Source: Leptospira sp.
GTDB lineage: Bacteria > Spirochaetota > Leptospiria > Leptospirales > Leptospiraceae
Length of the DNA stretch: 27,242 nt
Assembly (NCBI GenBank): GCA_016742255.1
Contig: JACVCB010000037.1
Location: 1-27,242, forward strand
Reading direction: 5' to 3'
The notes beneath the pieces are model-generated. The model was not told the origin of the DNA, made no database searches, and was given only the letters and a program-made list of their open reading frames with translations. Made by a program: the position numbers and the translations under genes. Positions 1 through 9,083 of this stretch are shown here, one piece after another (the stretch's first letter is position 1; every line of letters begins with the position of its first letter).

Positions 1-3000
1 TAAACCGAATGTCTGCAAAGTATAACCATAGTTAGCTAATGAATCAGAAGTCTGGTCTAAATTTCTTGCATTGGCAAATCGGTGGGCATCTGACATTAGA
101 TTGTAAATTTGGTCATCAGGGATACCAATAGCAACAACCGCTGTTTTGAGAATCCCTCCAATTGCTCCCGTGATTTGTGATCCGATATCTGAAATGATAT
201 CATTTGACATCGCTTTATCAGCTTTTTTTGCTTTCTGTTGCCCACGGATGTCTCCGATAAGTTTTGCAATAGTCTCCGTTGGTAAACCTGATGCTCGTGC
301 AAGAGAAAGTGATACACTAGATTCTATAATTTGTTCTTCGTTTTTTTTGATTTCTTCCAGTCTTGTATTTGATCCTGAAATTTGTTGGTTTAATTTTTGA
401 TAATTTTTATCACCTATGAATTGTTTCGTTAGTGCCATAACACCCGATAAGGCTAAATTTATAGGCACAGTCGCCAATCCATTAGTCACCGTATCGATTG
501 CCTGTATTGTGCTAGAAAGTGTTTTTCCTACGATCGTTTCTAAACCTTGCATTGGATTTTTGATGGAAACGTATTGATCTCTTGCATTGATTTTTTTGGC
601 ATTCAAACGACCTCGCATAAAATCGATTGCCATCGATGCCATTTGGATCTGTTTTTCATTCCCTCCTGATGCTTTGATCCAAACTTTTGCGATTTCGGTA
701 TTAATTGATGATTCTAGCTTTCCCTTTAATGAAGCTTTCACACCCGCAACACCACCAGATAAATAGGCGAGTGCCATTTCCTGTACAAAAGAATCGATAT
801 TTTCTTGTGATTCTTTTTTAGTTACATACTTTTTATAATTATGTACATTTAGGGATTCAATGGCATTTAAATTTGTAATGAGCTGATTTTGGTCTTTTTT
901 TAATGACTGAGTCACAAATGTATCAGCGATTTGATTTTTTCTTTTTTGAAGAACTTCCCAATCTTCCTCTGTCCATTCTGTAAAATAATCTTTTCGATCG
1001 ACACTTTGAATTTTCCCAATAGTGCTCAATGAAATCTGTTTGCTTATCACAGACATTGAGGCATCATATTCTCCTTCTTTATCTCGAGCACCTAACATTC
1101 CATTGTAAATTTCTTTACTAATCGTGATATTTCCATTTTTTCCTGGATCAGAAACCACATATTCTTTTTTTAACAATCCATTACATTGTGTGACACTTGG
1201 ATCATCATAACATTTTCCAAAGTTGGCTTTTTCTTCATCTGATAAACTCTTATAATCTGTGCTTCCAACTAAGATCATTTCTTCTTTTGTCAATTTTCGA
1301 TCACCGATCACATCCGTGTTTAAACCATAAACGTATTGGTTGATCAATTTGTTTTGTTCCTTTTTTTGGAATTCCTCAAGTTCATGATTCATTTGGACAA
1401 CACTTGCGTATTGATTAACCCCATAAACCGTCCTTTGGAATGTTTCAAGCAATGAACTTTGCCCAAGCTGTATTTCATGTAAATCATTCCCTAAAAGAGA
1501 TTCATTTCGAAAACCCAATAGTCTCCCTTGGTCTTGGATTGTTTTAAAATTGGTTTCGAATTGTAACGTTTCTCCATTGGAAACTTTTGTTGTTACATCC
1601 CCTCTTGCATACAATTCACTCCAAGATTTCCATCCTTTCTCATTTTCTTCATCTAACTTTTGTAACCAATTTTCTTTCGACGATTCTAAATTAATTCGAT
1701 TTTTCTGGTATTCGAGTTTTGCTTCTTCTATGAGTCCCTCTCTTTCTTCAGACCAATTTCTAAAACTATCCGAATATTGTTTCACTCTTGATTCCCAATG
1801 GGTGATGGCTGGCAATAGTTTATCCGTAAAACTATTGTTTTGCTCTCTTAATTGTGAAAAATTAGTATCCCAATATAAAGACGTAGTATAGGAAGTGTCA
1901 TCATACATTTCATATAAAACAGAATATCCGATAGCACCCATTTGGTATGAATAGGTTCCTGGAGTAAAAATTGTTAAATTTCGTTCCGCTTGCCAAAATC
2001 CATACTTATTCTTTCCATCTAAAATCAAATTCCCTTGAGTATGATATGCTTGTTCAAAAGGAACTCCCAACCCCATAATCGTGAAATTGTTAATAAAATG
2101 GTAAGCATCGGTATACAAATTGGCGTTGATCAGATTTTGCACCCTTCGACCGTCTCCCAACTTAGCATTAATTATATCTGTAAGCTGATGATAATCTGAA
2201 TTATGAATGGAACGAAAAAATGATTGTAATTCCGAATCTTGAATCCCTGCAAATACCCCAACATCTCCAGGAATGTAACTCCAATTTTCATACTTAACAT
2301 CACTTGATAATTGATTGTAATTTTGATTTCTCAATATCCATTCCGCTTCTCCAATATTAAAACTTGTTTTCGAATTGTTTAAATTAATTTGTAAGCCGGT
2401 TTGGTAAGTATAAATTCGATCATTGTAATAAGTCTGTTCAACTAATGCTTTATTGGATTCATCTGCTAAAAAGTCCCGCATCTTTGTTGCAACATTTGTA
2501 AACAACAATTCAGGATCCTTCGCATCCGAGGAGATTACATCGGAGATTTCTGTAATTAATTTAGAGAATATTTTACCTGCTTCGTTATAACTTCCATCAA
2601 AGTTTCGATACAAACAACCAGTTGTTATCTCACAAGAACCTTCGATTCCTTCTCTCATTTGTTGGATCATCGAATCTAAAGCCGTATATACCGTTTGCCT
2701 ATATTCATCAATCGCATTCAAATTGTTAATGAATTGGTTTTCTGTCTCTTGGAGAGTTGATAAGTATTTAACATAGTCTTTGTCAAGTGCTTCCAATGAA
2801 GAAGCAAAAGAGCCCAATCCCTCTTGTTTCGATTTTTCCCATTGGTATTCCCATTCTTCAGCTGCTCGTAAGATATTTTCCCGATTCTCATGTAACAACA
2901 TCTCTTCCTGAGTGTAGGATTCAAAAATGGTTTCTTTTCCTATCCTTTGGAAGTAAAGGGCATCAACTTTACCTGTTTCTAATTTCTCCAAAAAGATGGC

Positions 3001-3402
3001 ACGGTTTATAAAATAATCATTTACTAAATTACGCTCCCATTCTGAATAAAATACTGATGCTTCCGAAAACAAAGTTCGCCTTCTCTCATCCACATAACCT
3101 TCGTTTGTGACAAATGCATCTTCTCCAATTTCCTTTTTTAAAAGTTCATCAATCTGATGATTCGCCTCTGATTGCCAAGTAATCATCGCATTTGTCAATA
3201 CTGACTCTACACCTTCTTCCCAATCTTGCAATGAAGAGGAAAAATACAATCTCCCATATAAATCTGCATATTCATTTGCCTGATAAGATGGGATCTCCCA
3301 GGTATCTTGCAGAGATTGGGAAAAAACATGATTTGAAATGAATAAATAATAACTAATGAAAACGAACGATATGGCTCTTAACCAAAAATGATATGATAAC
3401 AT
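1..3402 (-). CDS. Giant secreted protein, TIGR04388-like (Leptospira 'longest protein' family), 3' end outside the window
   Basis: The reading frame runs without a stop from the ATG at 3402 to base 1, giving 1134 codons, and continues past the left edge. Residues 1-29 look like a signal peptide (hydrophobic core ending near VFSQS), so the protein is exported. The mature part is rich in Glu, Lys, Gln, Asn, Trp and Tyr, with long predicted helices and coiled-coil-like stretches around residues 60-300 and 560-640. Near residues 870-895, 954-992 and 1071-1096 the composition turns to Gly/Ala-rich hydrophobic segments. The general look matches TIGR04388, a family of very long Leptospira proteins of unknown role; this is recognition by eye, not a search. 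The gene starts 33 bases after the second RND permease on the same strand, with its own GAGG ribosome site, so it is probably the last known gene of the exporter operon. Being its cargo or surface partner is inference. Confidence 0.72.
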   Translation of the reverse strand, partial: MLSYHFWLRAISFVFISYYLFISNHVFSQSLQDTWEIPSYQANEYADLYGRLYFSSSLQDWEEGVESVLTNAMITWQSEANHQIDELLKKEIGEDAFVTNEGYVDERRRTLFSEASVFYSEWERNLVNDYFINRAIFLEKLETGKVDALYFQRIGKETIFESYTQEEMLLHENRENILRAAEEWEYQWEKSKQEGLGSFASSLEALDKDYVKYLSTLQETENQFINNLNAIDEYRQTVYTALDSMIQQMREGIEGSCEITTGCLYRNFDGSYNEAGKIFSKLITEISDVISSDAKDPELLFTNVATKMRDFLADESNKALVEQTYYNDRIYTYQTGLQINLNNSKTSFNIGEAEWILRNQNYNQLSSDVKYENWSYIPGDVGVFAGIQDSELQSFFRSIHNSDYHQLTDIINAKLGDGRRVQNLINANLYTDAYHFINNFTIMGLGVPFEQAYHTQGNLILDGKNKYGFWQAERNLTIFTPGTYSYQMGAIGYSVLYEMYDDTSYTTSLYWDTNFSQLREQNNSFTDKLLPAITHWESRVKQYSDSFRNWSEEREGLIEEAKLEYQKNRINLESSKENWLQKLDEENEKGWKSWSELYARGDVTTKVSNGETLQFETNFKTIQDQGRLLGFRNESLLGNDLHEIQLGQSSLLETFQRTVYGVNQYASVVQMNHELEEFQKKEQNKLINQYVYGLNTDVIGDRKLTKEEMILVGSTDYKSLSDEEKANFGKCYDDPSVTQCNGLLKKEYVVSDPGKNGNITISKEIYNGMLGARDKEGEYDASMSVISKQISLSTIGKIQSVDRKDYFTEWTEEDWEVLQKRKNQIADTFVTQSLKKDQNQLITNLNAIESLNVHNYKKYVTKKESQENIDSFVQEMALAYLSGGVAGVKASLKGKLESSINTEIAKVWIKASGGNEKQIQMASMAIDFMRGRLNAKKINARDQYVSIKNPMQGLETIVGKTLSSTIQAIDTVTNGLATVPINLALSGVMALTKQFIGDKNYQKLNQQISGSNTRLEEIKKNEEQIIESSVSLSLARASGLPTETIAKLIGDIRGQQKAKKADKAMSNDIISDIGSQITGAIGGILKTAVVAIGIPDDQIYNLMSDAHRFANARNLDQTSDSLANYGYTLQTFGL

Positions 3403-3407
3403 AAAGA

Positions 3408-3425
3408 ACCTCAGATTTAAGAGGT
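3408..3425 (-). promoter_or_regulatory. Small hairpin holding the ribosome-binding site of the giant gene
   Basis: On the minus strand, ACCTC (3425-3421) and GAGGT (3412-3408) are perfect inverted repeats around an 8-base loop. The 3' arm contains the GAGG that lies 6 bases upstream of the giant gene's ATG (3402). The stem is only 5 bp, so it would be weak alone. It lies in the only true intergenic gap of the operon, where translational coupling by overlap is absent. Ribosomes finishing the RND gene (stop at 3436-3438) could open it. That role is inference. Confidence 0.35.
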
Positions 3426-3435
3426 GAACTTTTTG

Positions 3436-6105
3436 TTATCTGGTTCTGAATATTTTTAAATTGTTTTTAAATTTATCACTTAATATCCCGAAAACTTGGA
3501 ATAAAAACAGTGACTGGAATAAATCAACACCTGCTTTCCATGGATAAAAATATGTACCAAATAACAATCCAATATACGGAAGACTTAGATAAAATGGAAT
3601 GTTATTCTTCTTATAAGAATTCATCCGAAAAAAGAGGAATAAAAATGGGATAAAGCAGAATTGATCATAATTTCTGTTAAAAAATTGGGTTTGCCATTTA
3701 CACAGAATTGCGTAAGCAAACATAAACGATAAAAATTCGATAGAGTATTTTTTACGAAAGAAGAAAGGTATGAAACATAAAAACAAATATATAAACCGAT
3801 ATTTGTTTGTCTCGTGATTCGTTTTGGACCGCTCTACCAATTGAGTCTTATCTTTACCGAGTAATGTTCGAATCCCTTCTTCCATTGAATGCCAATTGAT
3901 ACTCTCACCTTTAACAATGATTTCCATACTTGTCTCTGCATTTTTATGGTATATTTTTCCCAAATTTTGACGGGTTGAATAATGCCTTAGCGATTCAATA
4001 TAATGGATTCTTCCATTTCCAATGACAACTGGCTGTTTTTTGAAATTCTCTTTTGAAATCGTATGAATTGAATTCAATTTCACATCAACTAACTTTCCAC
4101 CGTATAACATTTTACTCACAACATTCGGTTGTAATAAAAGATTTGTTTCCCGAATTGAAGGATCAAAACCGACTCCCATTTTTGCTAAATGAAACGGATC
4201 AGCCTTAAACTCGATACCTTCTGTTGAAGGTTGGAATCCTAAGATTACTTCTGTTACTTTTTTTTGTGCCTGAATCCATGGAATGATCCTTAAAACTGAT
4301 GTTTCTAATGATTTTGGATCCGTATTAGTGAATCTTAAAATTGTAGATTCAAACCCATCCATTTCTTCTATAAAATGGAAGTAACCCATTTCCGATGGTA
4401 GGTTTTTAAAATGAAAAGGGAAAATACCTTCCTTCCATTTCATATAAAAATCAGACCTGGTATTTTTATGAGTCACTACAAGTAAGTTTGTCAATTGTTT
4501 CTGCAAGATTGATTGTTCGACTTGTTTTGTAATTCGGATCCTCTCTGATTCTGCAACATAGGAAGGAAACTCCAATTTTGCCAATTGTATATTATCCATA
4601 TGGGGAAAGGAGGATACAGGTTTAAACAGCAGAGGTAAAGAATATAAGAAGGATAAAACAAAGAACGAGAATGATAAAAAAGGAATCGTATGTAAACGCG
4701 GATGTTCCTTCTTTGAAACCAATTCATTCAGTTTTTGTATTTGTAAATCTTTTAAGGAAAAACTTTGTTTTCCTTCTCTTTGCCAAAATATAAAAAACGA
4801 ATGTAGAAGAATTGGATATAAAACGAGAGCAAATAAAAAGATCAGAACTAAATTTAAAATCGAAGTGGGAACCAACTGGAAATAAAACGAAACAAATAAA
4901 ATCAAACTTCCCGCATACAATTGTTTCTTATGTAGAATCATCCTTCGAAAGTGAATAAAAGGCAATTGTACTTTCAAAAGTAACAAAAATACAAAACTTG
5001 AAATTCCTATACTTATTCCCAAACTTGAGAGACTAAAAAACAAAATCATAAGGAAGAGAATAAATATTAACGTGTGTTTAATGGTCAGTATCCATTCCCT
5101 TTTCAAAAAACCAAAATAAAGGAAATAAAAAACCTCTATTACAAGGTAAAAGTAAAAAATGAACTTTATGTTCTCTATCAATTCCTCATGACTTGAAAAC
5201 ACAAATTGCCAATCAGGGTCTTCAGGCAGATATGAATCCAAAAATAACGACAATTGGATGAGATGGAAAGGATTGTTCGCAATGATCACGATTGATTCAA
5301 AACTCGAGCCATTGATTCTTGTGTGATTTTTTCCGTAAACTTTCGTTATACTAGTCGTTGCTATTTTTCCAAGAGGAAGAAAAGTTTTCCCTTGGGCCAA
5401 AATTAAAACTTTTTCCCATTCAGTTGGATCAACTGGGTATTCCTTTAAAAAATATTGATTTTGTCCAGGTTCAAAGGAAACCGAATCTACATGATGGCGT
5501 AAACGATCATAAATGTACGTCATGGAGGGCCTTACGCCATCTAGTAGATGGTTATGGTCTACATTGATTTGGATTTCCGCTTCAGACTCAGGTTGGTATG
5601 TAATTTTTTTAACACCAGTTAGATTCTGGATTTTTCGTAATAACTCAGACGGAGGAGGCATCTTCGTTTTTGAAATTCTACGGAGGAGGATCAAATTCGA
5701 ATCATTTCCAGAATCAAACGTAAACCTTGGAAATAATACACCTTTGGGGAATACATTTTGATTCAAAATGTATAAATTTCGAATTGTTCGTAAAAATTCC
5801 TCTTTTTGGATTCCTTCATTCAGTTTTAAGTGCATGGAAATACTTCCAAATTCAGAAACAGATTTAATTTCCAAATACCCACTCACAGATTTTAACATCA
5901 TCTCCCAAGGTTTTGTAAGCGACTCTTCCACTTGGTCAGTCGTTTTGCCTGGCCAATTTTGTGTTATCACCAATGTATGTTGGTCAAATATTTCCCTATT
6001 TTCGCTTAAAATTATTTCTCTACATGTCATCAGGGAAATCAAAATGATAGTTCCAAAAAACATTAACCATTGGTATGGAAACCGTGTGACAAAGAAGAAA
6101 CTCAT
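3436..6105 (-). CDS. Second RND-type permease subunit, divergent and shortened
   Basis: The 889-residue membrane protein keeps the RND layout: a first membrane helix (about 12-29), a periplasmic porter section whose PGKTTDQVEESLTKP stretch (52-66) fits the family's PN1 domain, a helix bundle (about 312-442), a seventh helix (472-495), a second periplasmic section (about 496-765) and a compressed C-terminal helix bundle (768-875). Typical HAE-type pumps have about 1,000-1,050 residues, so it is short, mainly at the C-terminal bundle. The helix-4 segment SLGISIGISSFVFLLLL lacks the proton-relay Asp, and no Asp or Glu occurs between residues 338 and 443. It probably cannot translocate protons itself. 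It starts in an ATGA overlap with the first RND gene and likely forms a mixed trimer with it, as MdtB and MdtC do; that is inference. Substrate unknown. Confidence 0.85.
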   Translation of the reverse strand: MSFFFVTRFPYQWLMFFGTIILISLMTCREIILSENREIFDQHTLVITQNWPGKTTDQVEESLTKPWEMMLKSVSGYLEIKSVSEFGSISMHLKLNEGIQKEEFLRTIRNLYILNQNVFPKGVLFPRFTFDSGNDSNLILLRRISKTKMPPPSELLRKIQNLTGVKKITYQPESEAEIQINVDHNHLLDGVRPSMTYIYDRLRHHVDSVSFEPGQNQYFLKEYPVDPTEWEKVLILAQGKTFLPLGKIATTSITKVYGKNHTRINGSSFESIVIIANNPFHLIQLSLFLDSYLPEDPDWQFVFSSHEELIENIKFIFYFYLVIEVFYFLYFGFLKREWILTIKHTLIFILFLMILFFSLSSLGISIGISSFVFLLLLKVQLPFIHFRRMILHKKQLYAGSLILFVSFYFQLVPTSILNLVLIFLFALVLYPILLHSFFIFWQREGKQSFSLKDLQIQKLNELVSKKEHPRLHTIPFLSFSFFVLSFLYSLPLLFKPVSSFPHMDNIQLAKLEFPSYVAESERIRITKQVEQSILQKQLTNLLVVTHKNTRSDFYMKWKEGIFPFHFKNLPSEMGYFHFIEEMDGFESTILRFTNTDPKSLETSVLRIIPWIQAQKKVTEVILGFQPSTEGIEFKADPFHLAKMGVGFDPSIRETNLLLQPNVVSKMLYGGKLVDVKLNSIHTISKENFKKQPVVIGNGRIHYIESLRHYSTRQNLGKIYHKNAETSMEIIVKGESINWHSMEEGIRTLLGKDKTQLVERSKTNHETNKYRFIYLFLCFIPFFFRKKYSIEFLSFMFAYAILCKWQTQFFNRNYDQFCFIPFLFLFFRMNSYKKNNIPFYLSLPYIGLLFGTYFYPWKAGVDLFQSLFLFQVFGILSDKFKNNLKIFRTR

Positions 6106-9083
6106 GCTGGGAAATCATAAAAGTTTTTGAAAATTTTTGGATAAAGGTAAAAAACAAACACGTAAGAAACGAGAATTCCGATACACATTGTCACTGCTAT
6201 TGCTCGGACAAATTCGGAGCCAGGGAATACAATGAAAACAACTGGCAACAATCCAAAGAACGTACTTCCAAAATTGAGTAAAATTGGTTTTTGTAACCAA
6301 TCAAACACGGTTTTGATTCTAAGAGAAATGTTGGGGATCTCTCGTGTTAGTTCCCATCTTTCACCATAAAGAGAAATACTATCAATGGATAAACCTATCA
6401 AAATAACAAGTCCCATATAATGTCCAAAATGAATCTCTGGAATAGTAATAATCAATAACACTGTCACCGACAGAAAGTAACAGAAACTAATTGAAAGATA
6501 CAAAAATGGTCGATAAAATGATTCGTAAATTCCAACTAACGCCAAATAGATTAAAGTATAAGAACAAATTAATAAAACAAATAATGTCATATAAAAATCA
6601 AATGTTTCTTTTTTGGAAGAATTGATATAGTATTGTAGTCCTTCTATTTTATTTGTAAGGATACTAGTTTCGATTCCAATTTCGCCACCCCACTCTAAAT
6701 AAAATTTTCCTGATTCCCTTTGGTAGACAGAATACGAGTTTTGCTCTGTCATTTGGAATAATGATTCAGGGAAAATTGGATCTTTGCCTGCTGATTTAAA
6801 AACTGGTAAAGAAGAAGATGGAGTATTTTTTGATTCCTCACCTCCCTTACCTATTGATAAATACATTGGAAGTGGGTAAACTTTACCCAAATTACCCAAG
6901 AATTTTGGAGAATTTCGGTATAGAAGATTTCTTTCTAGATCATCTATATCCGGTTGAACTTCAGAATTGGGTACAATTTTGGATTTCCAAACTTTCATTT
7001 TGATGGGTGAAGGGATAAAGTAAAAATTTCCACCTAACTTCTCTTCCGTCTTCAAATGAAGAACCTGATTTGCAAAACGATTCAATTCCTCCCAATTTTC
7101 ATGTAGGAAAACAATCTTATCTACAGGAAGGAAAGGTAAAGAATGAGATAATTCAGAATGAAGTTCGGAAACTGCCACTTGCCAGCGATTCAAGTTGATC
7201 AATTGAAGCGTTTCAGAGAGCCATTGTTCAGATCCATCAAAGTCAAAGTATTTGATAACAAAAGGAACAGCATTTATATTCGGATCCATTTGATCCGAAT
7301 GTATATTTTGAGGCAAGATCACAATATTTTGTGACAATTGGTTTCCATTGGATCGATTCAGAATTTCATTCATGAGGAATGTTTCTTCCAAAAACTGAAT
7401 TTTATATTTTGGTTCTACATGAATCAACTTTCCAATCGGCTTTGGTTTAGGAAAAATATGGAATTGGTCTTGATGCGGATACAAAACAAATGTTAAAAAT
7501 AAAAACGTTAAACAAAGTATCACAATACAATGTTTCCAATGGAAAATCATATTTGAATCCAATGACAAATGGAACAGAACCTTCTCTTTCTGATCTGTTT
7601 TTTTACGAAGTGTTGGATTAAAAGTAAGAAATAATAAAGGAACTACCGTGACAGAAGTCACTAAACTAGAAAAGATTAACAAGACAATGCTTAGGCCAAT
7701 ATCATAAAAAAAATCCCTCCACTCATGTGCATACAATAATAAAGGGAAAATCACAACCATTGTTGTTAATCCTGAACAAAACAGGGAAATCAAAACATTT
7801 CTTACACCATCCGTGACAGTTCTTACATTCACCCCTCCCTTCTGACATTCTGATTGGATTGAGTAATATATCAAATTATTGGCATCGAATAACATACCGA
7901 TTCCAACGGATATGCCACTGATACTCAATAAATTGACCGAAATAGCGAATAGATTCATAAGATGGAAAAAACAAACCAGAGAAAAGATGACGGAAAATAA
8001 CAAACACAAAACGGGGAACCATTCTTTATACAATGAATAGGAGAATATGAGAGCACATAATAAACTTGCTAAGAGAAAGAAAAAAAATTGTACCAATTGT
8101 TTTGTTAATTCTGTTGAAGTGTCTGAGTATACAATAGGTTGAATCGATTGTTTGTATTCTTTTAAAATCCGTTGGATTTGAGATGAGAGTTTTAATGGAT
8201 CTTGGGCTCTATCGGCATAAATAGCAAAATAGACAGAATCATTCCCACCATTTTGAACAATTTGATTCACTGAGGATTGAAGAATCGATGTTTCTGCAAT
8301 CTCTTCTAAAGTAATGTATTTGGAATCTCCTAAATGGATTGGAAATTTTCGAATCTCTTCCAATGAGGATATCTCAGGTCCATACTTAATTTCCGTTTCC
8401 CTGCCTACATCAAATAGTTTTCCAAGTGATCCAGCTTGCATGGCAGAAATAATTTGTAACTCAATGTCCTTGATTTTGACTGGATGTAAGTTTAACAATG
8501 TATCTCGTAAGTGAATTAAACCAAAGGATTCAGAATCACCAATTTTTTTCACTTCGATCACTCCAGAAATTCTCTCTAGTTTGTATTTCAATTGATTGAT
8601 CAAAAATGAGAAATTTTCCTTTGGTAAATTGGTTCGTTTGGAGATCGTAAATTCAAAAAATGGATTTTGGTTTTCACTTCCCATTTGTACTTTGGGAGTT
8701 CCAACTCCAAGTGGTAGTTCATCTTTTATTTCAAATAATAACTGAAATAACTCTTCCTTAAATTCCCAGACAGATACTTCCGATTGTAATAAAATTTTAA
8801 TCTTTGATAGTCCATGTTCTGAATGTGTTCGAATTTGTTTGACTGCTTTCAGTGATGAAATGCGTTTTGACATTGGCAAACTTAATGTCTGATCAACTTC
8901 TTCAGCTGAATGATTGGCGAATGATGTCGTAATCTGATATTGTAAGGGAGTCAGGTTTGGTAATAATTGGAACCGAAAACGATTCATTTGAAAATAAATA
9001 CCAATGAACATCAAAATCATAGAGACCCAACACAATCGATTGTGTGTTTCAAAAAATTGGATCATATTTCTAACGATGATCAT
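6102..9083 (-). CDS. RND-family permease (HAE/AcrB-like), probable proton-driven subunit
   Basis: At 993 residues this is close to full length for an AcrB-type inner-membrane transporter. It has helix 1 (about 16-34), the first porter/docking region (35-325) with a PN1-like NHSAEEVDQTLSLP stretch, helices 2-6 (about 328-490), helix 7 (517-536), the second periplasmic region (540-825) and helices 8-12 (828-985). Helix 4 reads GIGMLFDANNL, so Asp400 matches AcrB Asp407 and Ala401 replaces Asp408. Helix 10 reads IGLSIDSIS, with Asp901 at the place of AcrB Lys940. One essential acid is kept, so proton-driven function is plausible with altered chemistry. The ATG overlaps the adaptor stop (ATGA) and the 3' end overlaps the second RND gene in the same way. 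It would pump from periplasm or inner membrane through the adaptor to the TolC-like channel encoded upstream. Confidence 0.92.
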   Translation of the reverse strand: MIIVRNMIQFFETHNRLCWVSMILMFIGIYFQMNRFRFQLLPNLTPLQYQITTSFANHSAEEVDQTLSLPMSKRISSLKAVKQIRTHSEHGLSKIKILLQSEVSVWEFKEELFQLLFEIKDELPLGVGTPKVQMGSENQNPFFEFTISKRTNLPKENFSFLINQLKYKLERISGVIEVKKIGDSESFGLIHLRDTLLNLHPVKIKDIELQIISAMQAGSLGKLFDVGRETEIKYGPEISSLEEIRKFPIHLGDSKYITLEEIAETSILQSSVNQIVQNGGNDSVYFAIYADRAQDPLKLSSQIQRILKEYKQSIQPIVYSDTSTELTKQLVQFFFFLLASLLCALIFSYSLYKEWFPVLCLLFSVIFSLVCFFHLMNLFAISVNLLSISGISVGIGMLFDANNLIYYSIQSECQKGGVNVRTVTDGVRNVLISLFCSGLTTMVVIFPLLLYAHEWRDFFYDIGLSIVLLIFSSLVTSVTVVPLLFLTFNPTLRKKTDQKEKVLFHLSLDSNMIFHWKHCIVILCLTFLFLTFVLYPHQDQFHIFPKPKPIGKLIHVEPKYKIQFLEETFLMNEILNRSNGNQLSQNIVILPQNIHSDQMDPNINAVPFVIKYFDFDGSEQWLSETLQLINLNRWQVAVSELHSELSHSLPFLPVDKIVFLHENWEELNRFANQVLHLKTEEKLGGNFYFIPSPIKMKVWKSKIVPNSEVQPDIDDLERNLLYRNSPKFLGNLGKVYPLPMYLSIGKGGEESKNTPSSSLPVFKSAGKDPIFPESLFQMTEQNSYSVYQRESGKFYLEWGGEIGIETSILTNKIEGLQYYINSSKKETFDFYMTLFVLLICSYTLIYLALVGIYESFYRPFLYLSISFCYFLSVTVLLIITIPEIHFGHYMGLVILIGLSIDSISLYGERWELTREIPNISLRIKTVFDWLQKPILLNFGSTFFGLLPVVFIVFPGSEFVRAIAVTMCIGILVSYVFVFYLYPKIFKNFYDFPA

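Noticed and set aside
1550..3011. Short plus- and minus-strand frames over the left 3.4 kb
   Set aside because: The whole stretch is one open minus-strand frame of 1134 codons with a signal peptide; the shorter frames are shadows.
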